From Acidimicrobiia bacterium (GTDB taxonomy: Bacteria > Actinomycetota > Acidimicrobiia > Spongiisociales > JAHEDJ01): 64,000 nucleotides of DNA. Positions 35,788 to 45,249 of this stretch are shown here, in pieces (position 1 is the stretch's first letter; every line of letters starts with the position of its first letter). The notes under the pieces are model-generated. The model ran no database searches. It was not told where the DNA came from and saw nothing but the letters and a program-made list of their open reading frames with translations. The position numbers and the translations under genes are program-made. The stretch lies in assembly GCA_035471805.1 (NCBI GenBank), contig DATIPS010000008.1:50908-114907 (forward strand), read 5' to 3'.

Positions 35788-36744
35788 TCAAGCGCAACGA
35801 TGAAGGACCCCCACGGATTGATCTTGGCACTTCCGGAGTTCCTCCTGTTTCGTCTTGGTGGGCATCAAGGCTCCCACGTAGACCCCGGCCAGCACCAGAG
35901 CCGCGCCTGCGAGAAACCCCGCCGTGATCGCCTCGCCGGCCACTGTTGCTGCAACCACGATGGTTACCAGAGGAACGAGCACGAATCCATAGGACGCTCC
36001 CGATGCCGTCCATTTCTCCAGAACGAACATGTAGAGCAGGAAGGCGATGATCGTCACGAACACCACCAGGTAGACGAGGGCGACCCACGTATCCGCCTGG
36101 GAGGGGACGGTCCACGACTCACCCCGGGCCAGTGACACGGCGCCGAGGATGAGCGCGCCGGTCGTCATGGCAATTGCATTGGTCATGACAGGAGGATTCG
36201 GAGGGAACTTCTTGATCAATACACCGCCCTCGGCGACGAATACCGATGCCACGATTATCGCGATGATGTGCGGGATCGAAGTCCCCGATCCGCCGGTGCC
36301 TGCAACGGTGACGGCGATACCGGCGACTGCAAGAAAGGAACCGGCAATCCCGCGCCGGGTTATCGCCTCCAGGCCTTGAAATGAAGAAAGGAACAGCGTT
36401 CCGAGCGGGATGAGTGCCATCAGGGTCTGAAAGGTGCTCGCCGGTGTTTCGATGAGGCCCCAACCGATCAGGGCGAAAGCCAATCCAACGGTGAGCGTTC
36501 CGAAGAGCACCGCGCCGAAGAGTGCTCGCCCTCGGGGCAATGACAGCTTCTTGGAGACGGACAGTGCCCAGAATGCCAGTGCTGCCAACCCGAATCGCGC
36601 TGTTCCGACCCAGAACGGGGCCATCTCCTCGTAGGTGATGCGGATGGCGACGGAGGCGCCGCCGCCGGCCAGTACGAACAAGCCGAAGGCGGCCAGAACC
36701 CGTCTCTCCGGCAAGCCGCTGCGGGCGGCCGTGACAGCTGCCAT
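35788..36744 (-). CDS. DMT-superfamily transporter (EamA domains)
   Basis: 318 residues with ten TM helices in two EamA repeats: the first from LAAFGLFVLAGGGASVAIRI, the second from SIPHIIAIIVASVFVAEGGV. A basic C-terminal tail follows helix 10. GAGGAGGGACC precedes the ATG at 36744. The family exports metabolites, amino acids or drugs; substrate not determinable. Confidence 0.88.
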   Translation of the reverse strand: MAAVTAARSGLPERRVLAAFGLFVLAGGGASVAIRITYEEMAPFWVGTARFGLAALAFWALSVSKKLSLPRGRALFGAVLFGTLTVGLAFALIGWGLIETPASTFQTLMALIPLGTLFLSSFQGLEAITRRGIAGSFLAVAGIAVTVAGTGGSGTSIPHIIAIIVASVFVAEGGVLIKKFPPNPPVMTNAIAMTTGALILGAVSLARGESWTVPSQADTWVALVYLVVFVTIIAFLLYMFVLEKWTASGASYGFVLVPLVTIVVAATVAGEAITAGFLAGAALVLAGVYVGALMPTKTKQEELRKCQDQSVGVLHRCA

Positions 36745-36980
36745 TGGTCCCTCCTCATGCGGTCGGGCTCCCCATCGCTCTAGACCAAGGTGGAGCCTCT
36801 TGTCTGGGTAGCCAGTCAAGCAGACCCATCGCCACGGCATCTGCCTGGGCGCGGATTCCTCCGCACTCGGTCATGTTGCCGATGACCGTTGCCGGCGGCG
36901 ATCGGCCGCGGGTACCGAACGGGCGGCCCATGTAGAGTCGCCGCAGTCGGCTTCGGCTTTCAAAGCGAAGGGAGTTTGCG

Positions 36981-37901
36981 GTGTCGGTAGGTCGTTCAGG
37001 AGTCGGTCTGGTGCTGCCGATGCTCGAGAAGCCCCTGTCGGGTGAGAAGCCTTCGTGGCCCGAGATCAGGAATATGGCGAAGCACGCCGAAGCTCTCGGT
37101 TTCGACACCGTGTGGGTGGCTGATGAACTCTTGTGGCGTATCCCGGATTGGCCCGGTCCGCGCGGATGGTGGGAATGCGTGTCGATGGCCGGAGCGGTGG
37201 CAGCCAGCACCTCGACGGTCGGTGTCGGGACCTGGGTGCTCTCGGCACTGCATCGAAATCCGGGTCTGACGGTCAAGGTCGCCGAGACGCTCGACGAGAT
37301 AAGCGGCGGCCGTTTCATCCTGGGTCTGGGCGCCGGTCACGCGGGCGATCAGGGAGCAACCTTTGGCTACCCGCCGGACAAGACGGTCTCGCGTTATGAG
37401 GAAGCCCTCGAGATCGTTGTTCCGGCGCTGCGCGGCGAGATCGTTTCAAGCGAGGGCCGCTACCACCACGCCCAACAGCTGGAGATCCGTCCGCGCGGTC
37501 CTCGTCCGGGCGTCATCCCTCTCATGCTGGGTGCGCACGGGCCGCGCACGATGAGACTGGCGGCACGGCATGCGGACATCTGGAGCGCATTCGCCACCGA
37601 GAGCAGCCTGCCTGAGTGGTTCGCCCCGATGCTCGACCGGCTGGAGGAAGCGTGCGTCAGCGTGGATCGCGACCCGGCCACGCTGGGGCGCTCGATTGGA
37701 GTTTTCGTCGAGCCGACCGACGATCACAGCGCGGAAGCAACCGGGCTCGGAGTGCCGATTTCGGGGTCGCCGGCCGAGATTGCCGAGACTATTGCCCGGT
37801 TCGGCGAGATCGGTGTGACGAGGGTGGAGCTGGTCCCGTGGCCGGGAACCGAGGAGAGCCTGGATGCCATTGGCCCGGTGATCGAGCTTCTCGATGAGTG
37901 A
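36981..37901 (+). CDS. LLM-class (F420-type) oxidoreductase
   Basis: 306 residues, luciferase-like TIM barrel: HAEALGFDTVWVADELLWR, VGVGTWVLSALHRNPGLTV, AETLDEISGGRFILGLGAGH. A GTG start at 36981 follows GAAGGGAG. The second of three such enzymes in the window; only the barrel core is shared. It probably uses F420; substrate unknown. Confidence 0.87.
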   Translation: MSVGRSGVGLVLPMLEKPLSGEKPSWPEIRNMAKHAEALGFDTVWVADELLWRIPDWPGPRGWWECVSMAGAVAASTSTVGVGTWVLSALHRNPGLTVKVAETLDEISGGRFILGLGAGHAGDQGATFGYPPDKTVSRYEEALEIVVPALRGEIVSSEGRYHHAQQLEIRPRGPRPGVIPLMLGAHGPRTMRLAARHADIWSAFATESSLPEWFAPMLDRLEEACVSVDRDPATLGRSIGVFVEPTDDHSAEATGLGVPISGSPAEIAETIARFGEIGVTRVELVPWPGTEESLDAIGPVIELLDE

Positions 37902-38087
37902 CCGGCCGGCGGTGGTTCTGCCTGCCGCGCACCGGGCCCTGCCTCGCCGGAGCGTGTGCCGGCCGTGGTGCCGCCGCAACGGCGGCTGCGAAGAAGACCC
38001 GGCCCCGTCTTCACCCGGAACTACCGTCGAGTCCGGAGGCACCGCATCCGATGTCGACTGCGGGCGGAGGCGGGCGGGCCAAGCCGG

Positions 38088-39827
38088 CTATGTGCCGGTG
38101 CCGTTTTCCCGATCGAGGTCGATCGCTCCGGCGGCAACGAGGTCTGCTTTCCACCGTTCGACCATATCCCGACCCTGATAGGGGTTGGCTTCGATCCATT
38201 GCGCTACGTCCACCGCGGGGTAGCGTTCCCGAATCAGTTCGGCAGTCGCCCGGGCCCGTCGATCGAGCCCCAACTCGACCTGGGCCGCGGTCAGGACGAG
38301 CAGAGCCTCCAGGTTGTGTGGTTGGTGCTCGAGAACCATCTCGGCCACGAACGCCGCCTCCTCGACTCTGCCCCCCATGTACAGCGAACATGCCTTGACC
38401 GTCGGATACCACGGCTTGTTGACCCCCGTCAGGCGCATGGCAACATCGGTGAGATCAATCGCTTTCTCCCATTGCCCGAGGTATCGCCGGACGCTGCCCT
38501 CCAGGCCGAAGGTGACGTCGCAGGTGGGTCTGATGATTTCGACGTTCTCTATGGCCTCCAAAGCTTCCTCGGCGCGACCCTGAGACATCAGAACGGCGGC
38601 CTCGACCGTCCGCGCCATACCGGTCGGATCGCCCAGCCCGAGTGCAATCCGAGCCTGGTCTCGCGCCTTGAGCAACATCTGCTCGGGCTCCCGGGACCAG
38701 CCGTTGGCTGCGCCCGTCCAGTTCGCAAAGGCGGAAAGCACGTGCCCGTAGGGCTGGTCTGGATGCGAGTCGGCGACCCGGCCGAATAGATCCACAGCCC
38801 GAGACCATCCCTCGACTGTGCCGCTCGTCAGGTGGTACCAACCGAGATAGACCTGCTCTATCGCTTCCGGATCGTCCAGATCCGCGTAGAGGCCGGCAGG
38901 TTCTCCCACCACCAGGTCAACTTCTATCGCCCGAGCCACCTCATCCGCCAGCTGCTCCGATAGGGCGAACAGGCCGGCCACCGTCGTCGTCCACTTGTGT
39001 GACTTGACGACGTTCATGGATGTGACGTCGAAGAGCGTTGCGTAGATCCTGACGTTGTCGCCGGCCTGATGGATTCCGGTCTCGATCATGTAACGGGCGG
39101 TTCCCGGTGCGCCGCTACTGCCCAGTTCGGCCTTGGCGTCGATCACGCTCAATTGAGGGACTCTGGTCAGACGATGGATCAGGTCCATCCGGAGTATGCC
39201 CGCTGTTGCCCGCACAGATTCGTCCACCATATCGGCATGGATGGGGAGAACCGCGACCGTCGGCGACTCGAGTGCCAGCGGTCTTTGTGCCGATCCGGAG
39301 CGACCATCGGCGGGGAGGTCGGCGAACTCATAGACGTCCACTTCCTCCGGAATGTTCTTCAGCCGGCGCTTGCCGAGCGGCTTGAATCGCAGGGCCGGCT
39401 CGTCCAGGGCTTGGTAGACCCTCCCGGACACACTGAGCCCTCCGGGAGGGGCTATGGCTTGAATCCGTGCGGCGATGTTCAGGGCATCGCCAAAATACCG
39501 ACCGTCGGAGACGGCGACTCCACCCTGGTCCATTCCCATGCGAAAGCGTATCTGGCCGGTTCGAGCGCGATCGGCGTTCTTGGATTCGATCTCGTTGGCG
39601 ATCGCGATGGCGGTGCGCACTGCATCCGTCGCATCATCGAAGACCGCCATGAAGTTGTCGCCGACGAAGTTGACCAGGGTGCCCCCGCTCTCGCCGACTC
39701 TATCCTCGACCAGGTCTTTGTAGTCCTCCATGGTCGCCGTCGTGGCCTCGAGGTCGTCGGCAAGGAGCCTGCTGTACCCAACAATGTCTGCGTTGAGAGC
39801 CACCATTTCGACCGGAGCTTCGCTCAC
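38088..39827 (-). CDS. class III nucleotide cyclase with TolB-like and TPR domains
   Basis: 579 residues. Cyclase homology domain at about residues 5-170: metal-binding Asp in LNADIVGYSRLLADD and FVGDNFMAVFDDATDA, and transition-state residues in GDALNIAARIQ. A TolB-like N-terminal/FlgO-type segment (TVAVLPIHADMV) is at about 190-310, followed by TPR-like helices (from about 320). No TM segment: cytosolic. This layout is common in alphaproteobacterial and actinobacterial adenylate cyclases. Probably makes cAMP; the signal sensed by the TPR part is unknown. Confidence 0.88.
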   Translation of the reverse strand: MSEAPVEMVALNADIVGYSRLLADDLEATTATMEDYKDLVEDRVGESGGTLVNFVGDNFMAVFDDATDAVRTAIAIANEIESKNADRARTGQIRFRMGMDQGGVAVSDGRYFGDALNIAARIQAIAPPGGLSVSGRVYQALDEPALRFKPLGKRRLKNIPEEVDVYEFADLPADGRSGSAQRPLALESPTVAVLPIHADMVDESVRATAGILRMDLIHRLTRVPQLSVIDAKAELGSSGAPGTARYMIETGIHQAGDNVRIYATLFDVTSMNVVKSHKWTTTVAGLFALSEQLADEVARAIEVDLVVGEPAGLYADLDDPEAIEQVYLGWYHLTSGTVEGWSRAVDLFGRVADSHPDQPYGHVLSAFANWTGAANGWSREPEQMLLKARDQARIALGLGDPTGMARTVEAAVLMSQGRAEEALEAIENVEIIRPTCDVTFGLEGSVRRYLGQWEKAIDLTDVAMRLTGVNKPWYPTVKACSLYMGGRVEEAAFVAEMVLEHQPHNLEALLVLTAAQVELGLDRRARATAELIRERYPAVDVAQWIEANPYQGRDMVERWKADLVAAGAIDLDRENGTGT

Positions 39828-39991
39828 GGTGGTCCCCCTTTCATCCGATGATCCATCATATGGCGTCCTGCCGGCCGGTGTAAGAGACAGTGCTGGGTAG
39901 TGGGCCTCCGATCCAGGAGCGATGCCTGTTCAAAGCGTTGCGTCCCGGATGCTCGAAGCATCATCGGGTGCAGGTTCCTCGAGCGCGGTTG

Positions 39992-40456
39992 TCAGGAAGA
40001 GCCGGCCGTGTCGGGGTGCAATACCACCATCGGGAAGTCGACGCCGCGGCTCTCTCTGTATTTGGGATAGGTGGGATGTAGCTGCTCGTACCGGGCCCAC
40101 ATGGCCTTCCCGCGCTCGCCGTCGACGATCTCGGCAGTGCCCTGAAATCGTCTGCGGCCCACATCGAAGGTCACCCGGGGATCGTCGCGAAGATTGAGCA
40201 GCCATGCCGGCTCCCAGTGTCCGGCGTTGGAACTTGCGACAACGAAAGAACCGTCTTGTTCGTCGTAGACGAGAGGCACCGTCCGTTCAAGTCCACTCTT
40301 TCGGCCGGTTGTCGTCAGGAGGAGGACCGGGACGCCCCGCAGGGTGCCACCCATCCGGCCTCCCGACCGGCGATACATTGCCCCGTGAGCCGCCCCACCG
40401 AATCGCTTTGCCTGGAGGAGCAGTTTGCCCTTGAGAGACCGCTTGTCTACTGCCAT
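39992..40456 (-). CDS. deazaflavin (F420)-dependent nitroreductase, Ddn family
   Basis: 154 residues, a split-barrel. LLLTTTGRKSGLERTVPLVY and FVVASSNAGHWEPAWLLNLR followed by DDPRV are diagnostic of the Ddn/Rv3547 family, which binds F420H2. Relatives reduce quinones or nitroimidazoles at the membrane. The start at 40456 lacks a clear ribosome-binding site. It supports F420 biosynthesis in this organism. Confidence 0.92.
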   Translation of the reverse strand: MAVDKRSLKGKLLLQAKRFGGAAHGAMYRRSGGRMGGTLRGVPVLLLTTTGRKSGLERTVPLVYDEQDGSFVVASSNAGHWEPAWLLNLRDDPRVTFDVGRRRFQGTAEIVDGERGKAMWARYEQLHPTYPKYRESRGVDFPMVVLHPDTAGSS

Positions 40457-40549
40457 TTGGAAAGGATAGCGGGGGTCGGTCCGCGGATGACGCCCCGACT
40501 GGGTCAATCCACGACCGTGCCGGCCTTCGGCCGCCCCTATGATCTCAAC

Positions 40550-41524
40550 ATGGAGACACTGGTCGACCGTCTCCGTACGTGGGACGACCCGGCGGTTCGC
40601 TATCAGGCCCGGCTCGTGTTGGACGGGCTCGAACCGGACACCGCCGATATGCGTACCCTGGCCGAAGAGATCCGCGCCAGTCGGGACTGCAGGGCGGTAA
40701 TCGAGGGCGGTTTTGTGGACCCGCGCCACCCGTACCGCAAGTGGCAAGGTGCTCACTGGGTCCTCGTGCAGCTGGCCGAACGGGGGCATCCCGGTGGGGA
40801 TCCACGCCTCGAACAGATCCAAGAGATCGTGTTCTCATGGATCCTGTCGCCGGCGTTCTTGAAGCCGAACTGGACCCTGCATGTCGAAGGACAGCACGAT
40901 CGGGTCAGGCGCTGTGCCTCGATGGAGGGCAACGTGCTTTGGGCCAGCCTGCAGCTGGGCCTGATCGACGACCGGCTCCGGGCGCTGGCGGATCGGCTCG
41001 GGGAGATGCAGTGGCCGGATGGGGGCTGGAACTGTGATGTGCGCCCGCAAGCGCGGCGGTCGTCCTTTGTGGAGACGGTGCTGGGCCTGCGGGGGCTGGC
41101 GGCATGGGTGCATGCGACGGGCGACGCGAGCGCCGGCCGGACCCTAGAACGCGGGGTCGGGCTTCTGTTGGAACACCAACTGCTTCTTCATCGCAACGGC
41201 GACCTGATCGTGCCGAACTGGGGACCTCCACCCGACCGAATCGGATTCCCCATCCGTTTCTTCGATGTTCTCCTCGTCCTGGAGCTAATGGCCGACATCG
41301 ACCGCCTCGACGACCCGCGCTGTGAGCGCGCTCTCGATCTGCTGCTCTCCAAGCGGACCCCCGACGGTGGGTTCCCGATGGAGGTGAGACGGGCCCGCAC
41401 GGCAGGTGAGATCTGCAGCAACTGCACCTTCGCCGGATGGGGTCCTGGTGGGAAGACCCGCACGAACCCCTGGGTGACCATTCGTGCCCTTCGCGTGCTC
41501 GAAGCCGCCGGCCGCCGGAAGTGA
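40550..41524 (+). CDS. terpenoid-cyclase/squalene-hopene-cyclase-fold protein
   Basis: 324 residues, all-helical (alpha/alpha)-barrel. QW-like motifs appear as MQWPDGGWNCDVRP and KRTPDGGFPMEVRR, the repeats of the terpenoid-cyclase/prenyltransferase fold. The acidic DXDD of squalene-hopene cyclase is not seen, so catalysis as a terpene cyclase is doubtful. No signal peptide. Divergent from the Ddn-like gene. The start at METLVDRL is preferred; upstream open frame is non-homologous. Confidence 0.78.
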   Translation: METLVDRLRTWDDPAVRYQARLVLDGLEPDTADMRTLAEEIRASRDCRAVIEGGFVDPRHPYRKWQGAHWVLVQLAERGHPGGDPRLEQIQEIVFSWILSPAFLKPNWTLHVEGQHDRVRRCASMEGNVLWASLQLGLIDDRLRALADRLGEMQWPDGGWNCDVRPQARRSSFVETVLGLRGLAAWVHATGDASAGRTLERGVGLLLEHQLLLHRNGDLIVPNWGPPPDRIGFPIRFFDVLLVLELMADIDRLDDPRCERALDLLLSKRTPDGGFPMEVRRARTAGEICSNCTFAGWGPGGKTRTNPWVTIRALRVLEAAGRRK

Positions 41525-41639
41525 TCAGGGGCGCGGGCTGCGGAAGGTGTTGATGCCTGTGGTTTGAAAACCGTGCTCTTCGCTCCCCGGGGAGTGACAC
41601 CAGTTGCTTCGCCCACTAGCGTGCCCGTCATGAGGGGAT

Positions 41640-44600
41640 ATGACCTGTAGGAGCTGTGGAGCGGAGAATCGCCCCGGAGCCAAGTTCTGTTCCAGGTGCG
41701 GCACACCGCAGTCACTGGCGTGCACGTCGTGCCAGTCGCCCCTGGACCCGTCGGATAGCTTCTGCTCAGAGTGCGGAACCCCGACCGGCGGAGACTCCCC
41801 GGCGACCGTCTCTCCGGCTCGGGAAATCGCCCCGGATGCCGCGCAATCCGAGGAGCGCAGGTTCATCTCGGCGCTCTTTGTAGACCTCGTCGGGTTCACC
41901 CCGCTCACCGAAGCCCGTGATTCCGAAGAAGTGCGGCACATGCTCACCGTCTACTTCGACCGGGCCAGGGAGGTCGTCGACCGCTTCGGCGGAGTGATCG
42001 AGAAGTACATCGGCGACGCGGTGATGGCCGTGTGGGGAGCACAGACAGCGCACGAGGACGACGCCGAGCGAGCCGTGCGGGCCGCTCTCGAGCTCATCGA
42101 TGCAGTCCAGGCGGTGGGGGAGCAGCTCGATCTTCCCGATCTGCGCGCCCGGGCCGGCGTGGTCTCGGGCGAGGCCGTCGTCGGTGGTGACGGCAACGCA
42201 ACAACGGGCCTCATCGTCGGCGACACCATCAACACCGCCTCGCGTATCCAGTCTTCCGCTGCAGCCGGCGAAGTTCTCGTTGGACGATCGACCAGGGACC
42301 TCGCCAGCAGATCGATCGATTTCGAGTCGGTCGGCTCGCTCGAACTCAAAGGGAAGGAAGTACCGGTCGAGGCGTTCAAAGCCGTGCGTGTCGTCGCCGG
42401 GATAGGCGGGACGCGTCGGATGGCCGGCCTCGTCCCTCCGTTCGTGGGACGGACGGATGAGCTACGCCTCCTCAAGGACAACCTGCACGCCGTGCAGCGG
42501 GACCGCCGGCTGCGCCTGGTCTCGATCGTCGGACAGGGCGGAATCGGGAAGAGCCGGCTGCTCGATGAGTTGTGGAGCTACGTAGACGGTCTCACCGATG
42601 ACGTCTACTGGCACCACGGCCGTTCGCTCCCGTTCGGCGAGAACGCCGGATTCTGGGCGATCGGTGAGATGGTTCGTCAACGGTGCGGCATAACTGAGGG
42701 AGATGACGAGCACAAAACGCGGACCCGTCTGCGTACTGCTCTCGCCGAACTGGTTCCCGACGGCGATGACCGGGCGTGGATGGAGCCCAAGCTGGAGAAC
42801 CTTCTCGGGATCTCCGAGGCCGTGGCGGAACGGGCAGAGCTCTTCGCTGCGTGGCGAATGCTCTTCACCAACATCGCCGTCCTGGGCCCCGTCGTTATGG
42901 CGTTCGAGGATCTTCACCTCGCCGACGACGGCATGCTGGACTTCATCGAGGATCTTGCCGACATTGCCGGAGAGGAACCGATCCTGGTCATATCGCTAGC
43001 CCGCCCGTCGCTCCTCGAGCGGCGAGTCGGGTGGGGATCGGGAAGGGCCAGCAGCGTCAGTCTCCACCTCGCACCCCTTGCTCCGCCGACGATTGAGGAA
43101 CTGTTGCGGGGAGTCGTCCCCGACGCACCGGCGAGTCTCGTCGACCAGCTCGTCGATCGTTCGGGTGGAATCCCTCTCTACGCCGTCGAGATGATCCGCA
43201 TGCTCATCGCCCGCGAACTCATCCGCCCTCTCGATGATCTTCGCTATGAGATGGTGGGCGAGGTGGGAGACGTGGAGATCCCCGACTCTCTGCACGGCCT
43301 CGTGGGTGCCCGTCTCGACCAGTTCGGATCGAGCGCGAGGGCGCTCATCGCCGATGCCGCCATCCTGGGACAGTCATTCCGGGCCGCGGCGCTGGCGTCG
43401 CTTCGCGATGAGCCGGAGGAGGCGCTTCAGGAGAGGCTGGCCGAACTCGTTCGCAAGGAGATCCTCAGCCTCAACCGCGACCCGCGCTCGCCCGAACAGG
43501 GCCAGTACCAGTTCGTGCAGTCGATCATCCGCGAGGTCGCTCATGACCGGGTGAGCCGCGCCGATAGGGTTCGCCTGCACCAGCAGGTGGCCGCCTTCTA
43601 CGAGTCCCGGAACGAGCCCGAACTCACCGGGATCATCGCCAGCCACTATCTCGATGCCCTCGAAGCCGCCGGGGATGGTCCCGATGCAGAAGAGCTTCTC
43701 TCGCGCGTCATCGCCAGCCTGTTGAATGCCGCAGACCGGGCCGACCTCCTCGGCTCCTACGGCCAAGTAGTCAATCTTTGTCTGCGCGGCGTCGACCTTG
43801 CCGGTGATCCGGCCTCGAGGGGCGAGCTACTCACCAGGGCGGCACGCGCCGCCCACTCCGCCCTCGACGAACGGGCGCGGGATCTCGCCCAGCGAGCGGT
43901 GACTGAGTTCGACACAGCCGGCAGCCCGCTCGGCCGCGTGAAAGCGGCGGCCGTTTATGCAAAGCTCCTGGACGACGTGGGGGAGTCGAATGATGCCTGG
44001 CCGGCGCTGCTGGAGGCACTCGAGGCCGATCCCGGCGAGACACCCGACCACGTGGTGGCGATGGCAGAGCTGGCCCGTGCCTTCATGCTCGACGGTCAGC
44101 CCCAGGGAATGGAGTGGACTGAGCGGGCCCTGGCGCTTGCCGAGGAACTCGACATGGTTCCCACCATCGCCGAGCTGTGGGCGACAAAGGGGGCCGGCCT
44201 CGGCACGTCCGGGCGCCTGCGCGAGGCGCGTGTCATCCTCATGGCTGCGCTCGATCTCTCTCGCGAACATCAGCTGAGTGCCACCAAGCGCCGAGTGACC
44301 GCCAACATCAACTACATCTCCGGGAGTGCTCTCGATCCGTTCGTCGAGGAGCGTATCGAGGACGCCCGCCGCATAGGCGACCAGCGCCTCCTCCTCGAAG
44401 CGCTCATCGACAAGGCCGGCCGCTGGCACGTAACCCTCGACATGGACGAGCACTTCGAGACGATGGCGGAGGTGATGGCCTTGCCCATGGATGCGGCAAT
44501 GGCCGACCAGGTCGAGGAACTGCGGTCCGGCGTCAGCCTCCTGCGCGGTGAAGTGGAGAGTGCGATCGCCTCCGATGAAGAGCGCTGGGAGCGACACGGA

Positions 44601-45122
44601 ACGGGCGATCAGCAGATCCAGTCCAATCGCGAGGTCTCCAGGGCCGTACACGCTTTCTATCGGGGCGACCCGGCGTCCGGCGTCGAGCTTGCCCTGGGGA
44701 GCAACCATCGATCACCGATCGGTCACCAGTACAACTGGGCGACGATATTCGCGCTCCGGATGATGGACGCTGAGAAGCTTCAGTTGGTGAGAGGCGCGGA
44801 AGCGGATTTGCCCCGACTACCGGTTGCCAACCTCCGTGAGCACTGTCTCGAGGGAGCACTCGCCGCGCTGGCGGGAGACATTGCCGAGGCCGAGGCCCGA
44901 TTCGAGGCGGCTATCGAGATCGGCGACGGCATCTGGGGTCCCATCTACGGGGGGATGGTGCGGGCGTCGACGCCGCTCTACCTCGGCGGTGATCATCCCA
45001 GGGCACGGGAATGGGCGGGTGTGGTCCGCGCCAACTGGGAGAAGGCAGGATTGAGAACCCTGCTCGACCTGTACGCCGAGCCGTTCGCGCTCCTCGAAAC
45101 GGCGGCTGCCGATACCGCCTAG
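41640..45122 (+). CDS. zinc-ribbon/class III nucleotide cyclase/AAA-like ATPase/TPR multidomain protein
   Basis: 1160 residues. Two zinc ribbons (CRSCGAENRPGAKFCSRCG and CTSCQSPLDPSDSFCSECG) at about residues 3-46. Cyclase domain at about 72-240 with intact metal sites FVDLVGFT and YIGDAVMAVWG and VGDTINTASRIQ. An AAA/STAND-type ATPase follows at about 265-540 with Walker A VGQGGIGKSRLLDEL and Walker B VVMAFEDLHL, then a helical TPR-like region to the end. The architecture matches predicted adenylate cyclases of mycobacteria-like actinobacteria. Cytosolic; probably cAMP output gated by the ATPase. Start supported by GAGGGGAT. Confidence 0.9.
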   Translation: MTCRSCGAENRPGAKFCSRCGTPQSLACTSCQSPLDPSDSFCSECGTPTGGDSPATVSPAREIAPDAAQSEERRFISALFVDLVGFTPLTEARDSEEVRHMLTVYFDRAREVVDRFGGVIEKYIGDAVMAVWGAQTAHEDDAERAVRAALELIDAVQAVGEQLDLPDLRARAGVVSGEAVVGGDGNATTGLIVGDTINTASRIQSSAAAGEVLVGRSTRDLASRSIDFESVGSLELKGKEVPVEAFKAVRVVAGIGGTRRMAGLVPPFVGRTDELRLLKDNLHAVQRDRRLRLVSIVGQGGIGKSRLLDELWSYVDGLTDDVYWHHGRSLPFGENAGFWAIGEMVRQRCGITEGDDEHKTRTRLRTALAELVPDGDDRAWMEPKLENLLGISEAVAERAELFAAWRMLFTNIAVLGPVVMAFEDLHLADDGMLDFIEDLADIAGEEPILVISLARPSLLERRVGWGSGRASSVSLHLAPLAPPTIEELLRGVVPDAPASLVDQLVDRSGGIPLYAVEMIRMLIARELIRPLDDLRYEMVGEVGDVEIPDSLHGLVGARLDQFGSSARALIADAAILGQSFRAAALASLRDEPEEALQERLAELVRKEILSLNRDPRSPEQGQYQFVQSIIREVAHDRVSRADRVRLHQQVAAFYESRNEPELTGIIASHYLDALEAAGDGPDAEELLSRVIASLLNAADRADLLGSYGQVVNLCLRGVDLAGDPASRGELLTRAARAAHSALDERARDLAQRAVTEFDTAGSPLGRVKAAAVYAKLLDDVGESNDAWPALLEALEADPGETPDHVVAMAELARAFMLDGQPQGMEWTERALALAEELDMVPTIAELWATKGAGLGTSGRLREARVILMAALDLSREHQLSATKRRVTANINYISGSALDPFVEERIEDARRIGDQRLLLEALIDKAGRWHVTLDMDEHFETMAEVMALPMDAAMADQVEELRSGVSLLRGEVESAIASDEERWERHGTGDQQIQSNREVSRAVHAFYRGDPASGVELALGSNHRSPIGHQYNWATIFALRMMDAEKLQLVRGAEADLPRLPVANLREHCLEGALAALAGDIAEAEARFEAAIEIGDGIWGPIYGGMVRASTPLYLGGDHPRAREWAGVVRANWEKAGLRTLLDLYAEPFALLETAAADTA

Positions 45123-45249
45123 ACGTCCGTCGGTCTGCAGGCTGTGTCCGTCTCGGTGGAGGTGGAGAACGTGAACGGCCGGGTTGCGGCACGATCTCGG
45201 AGACGAGTCGATGCTTGTTCGATCGAAACGAGCTGAGTCCGGTGCGCGC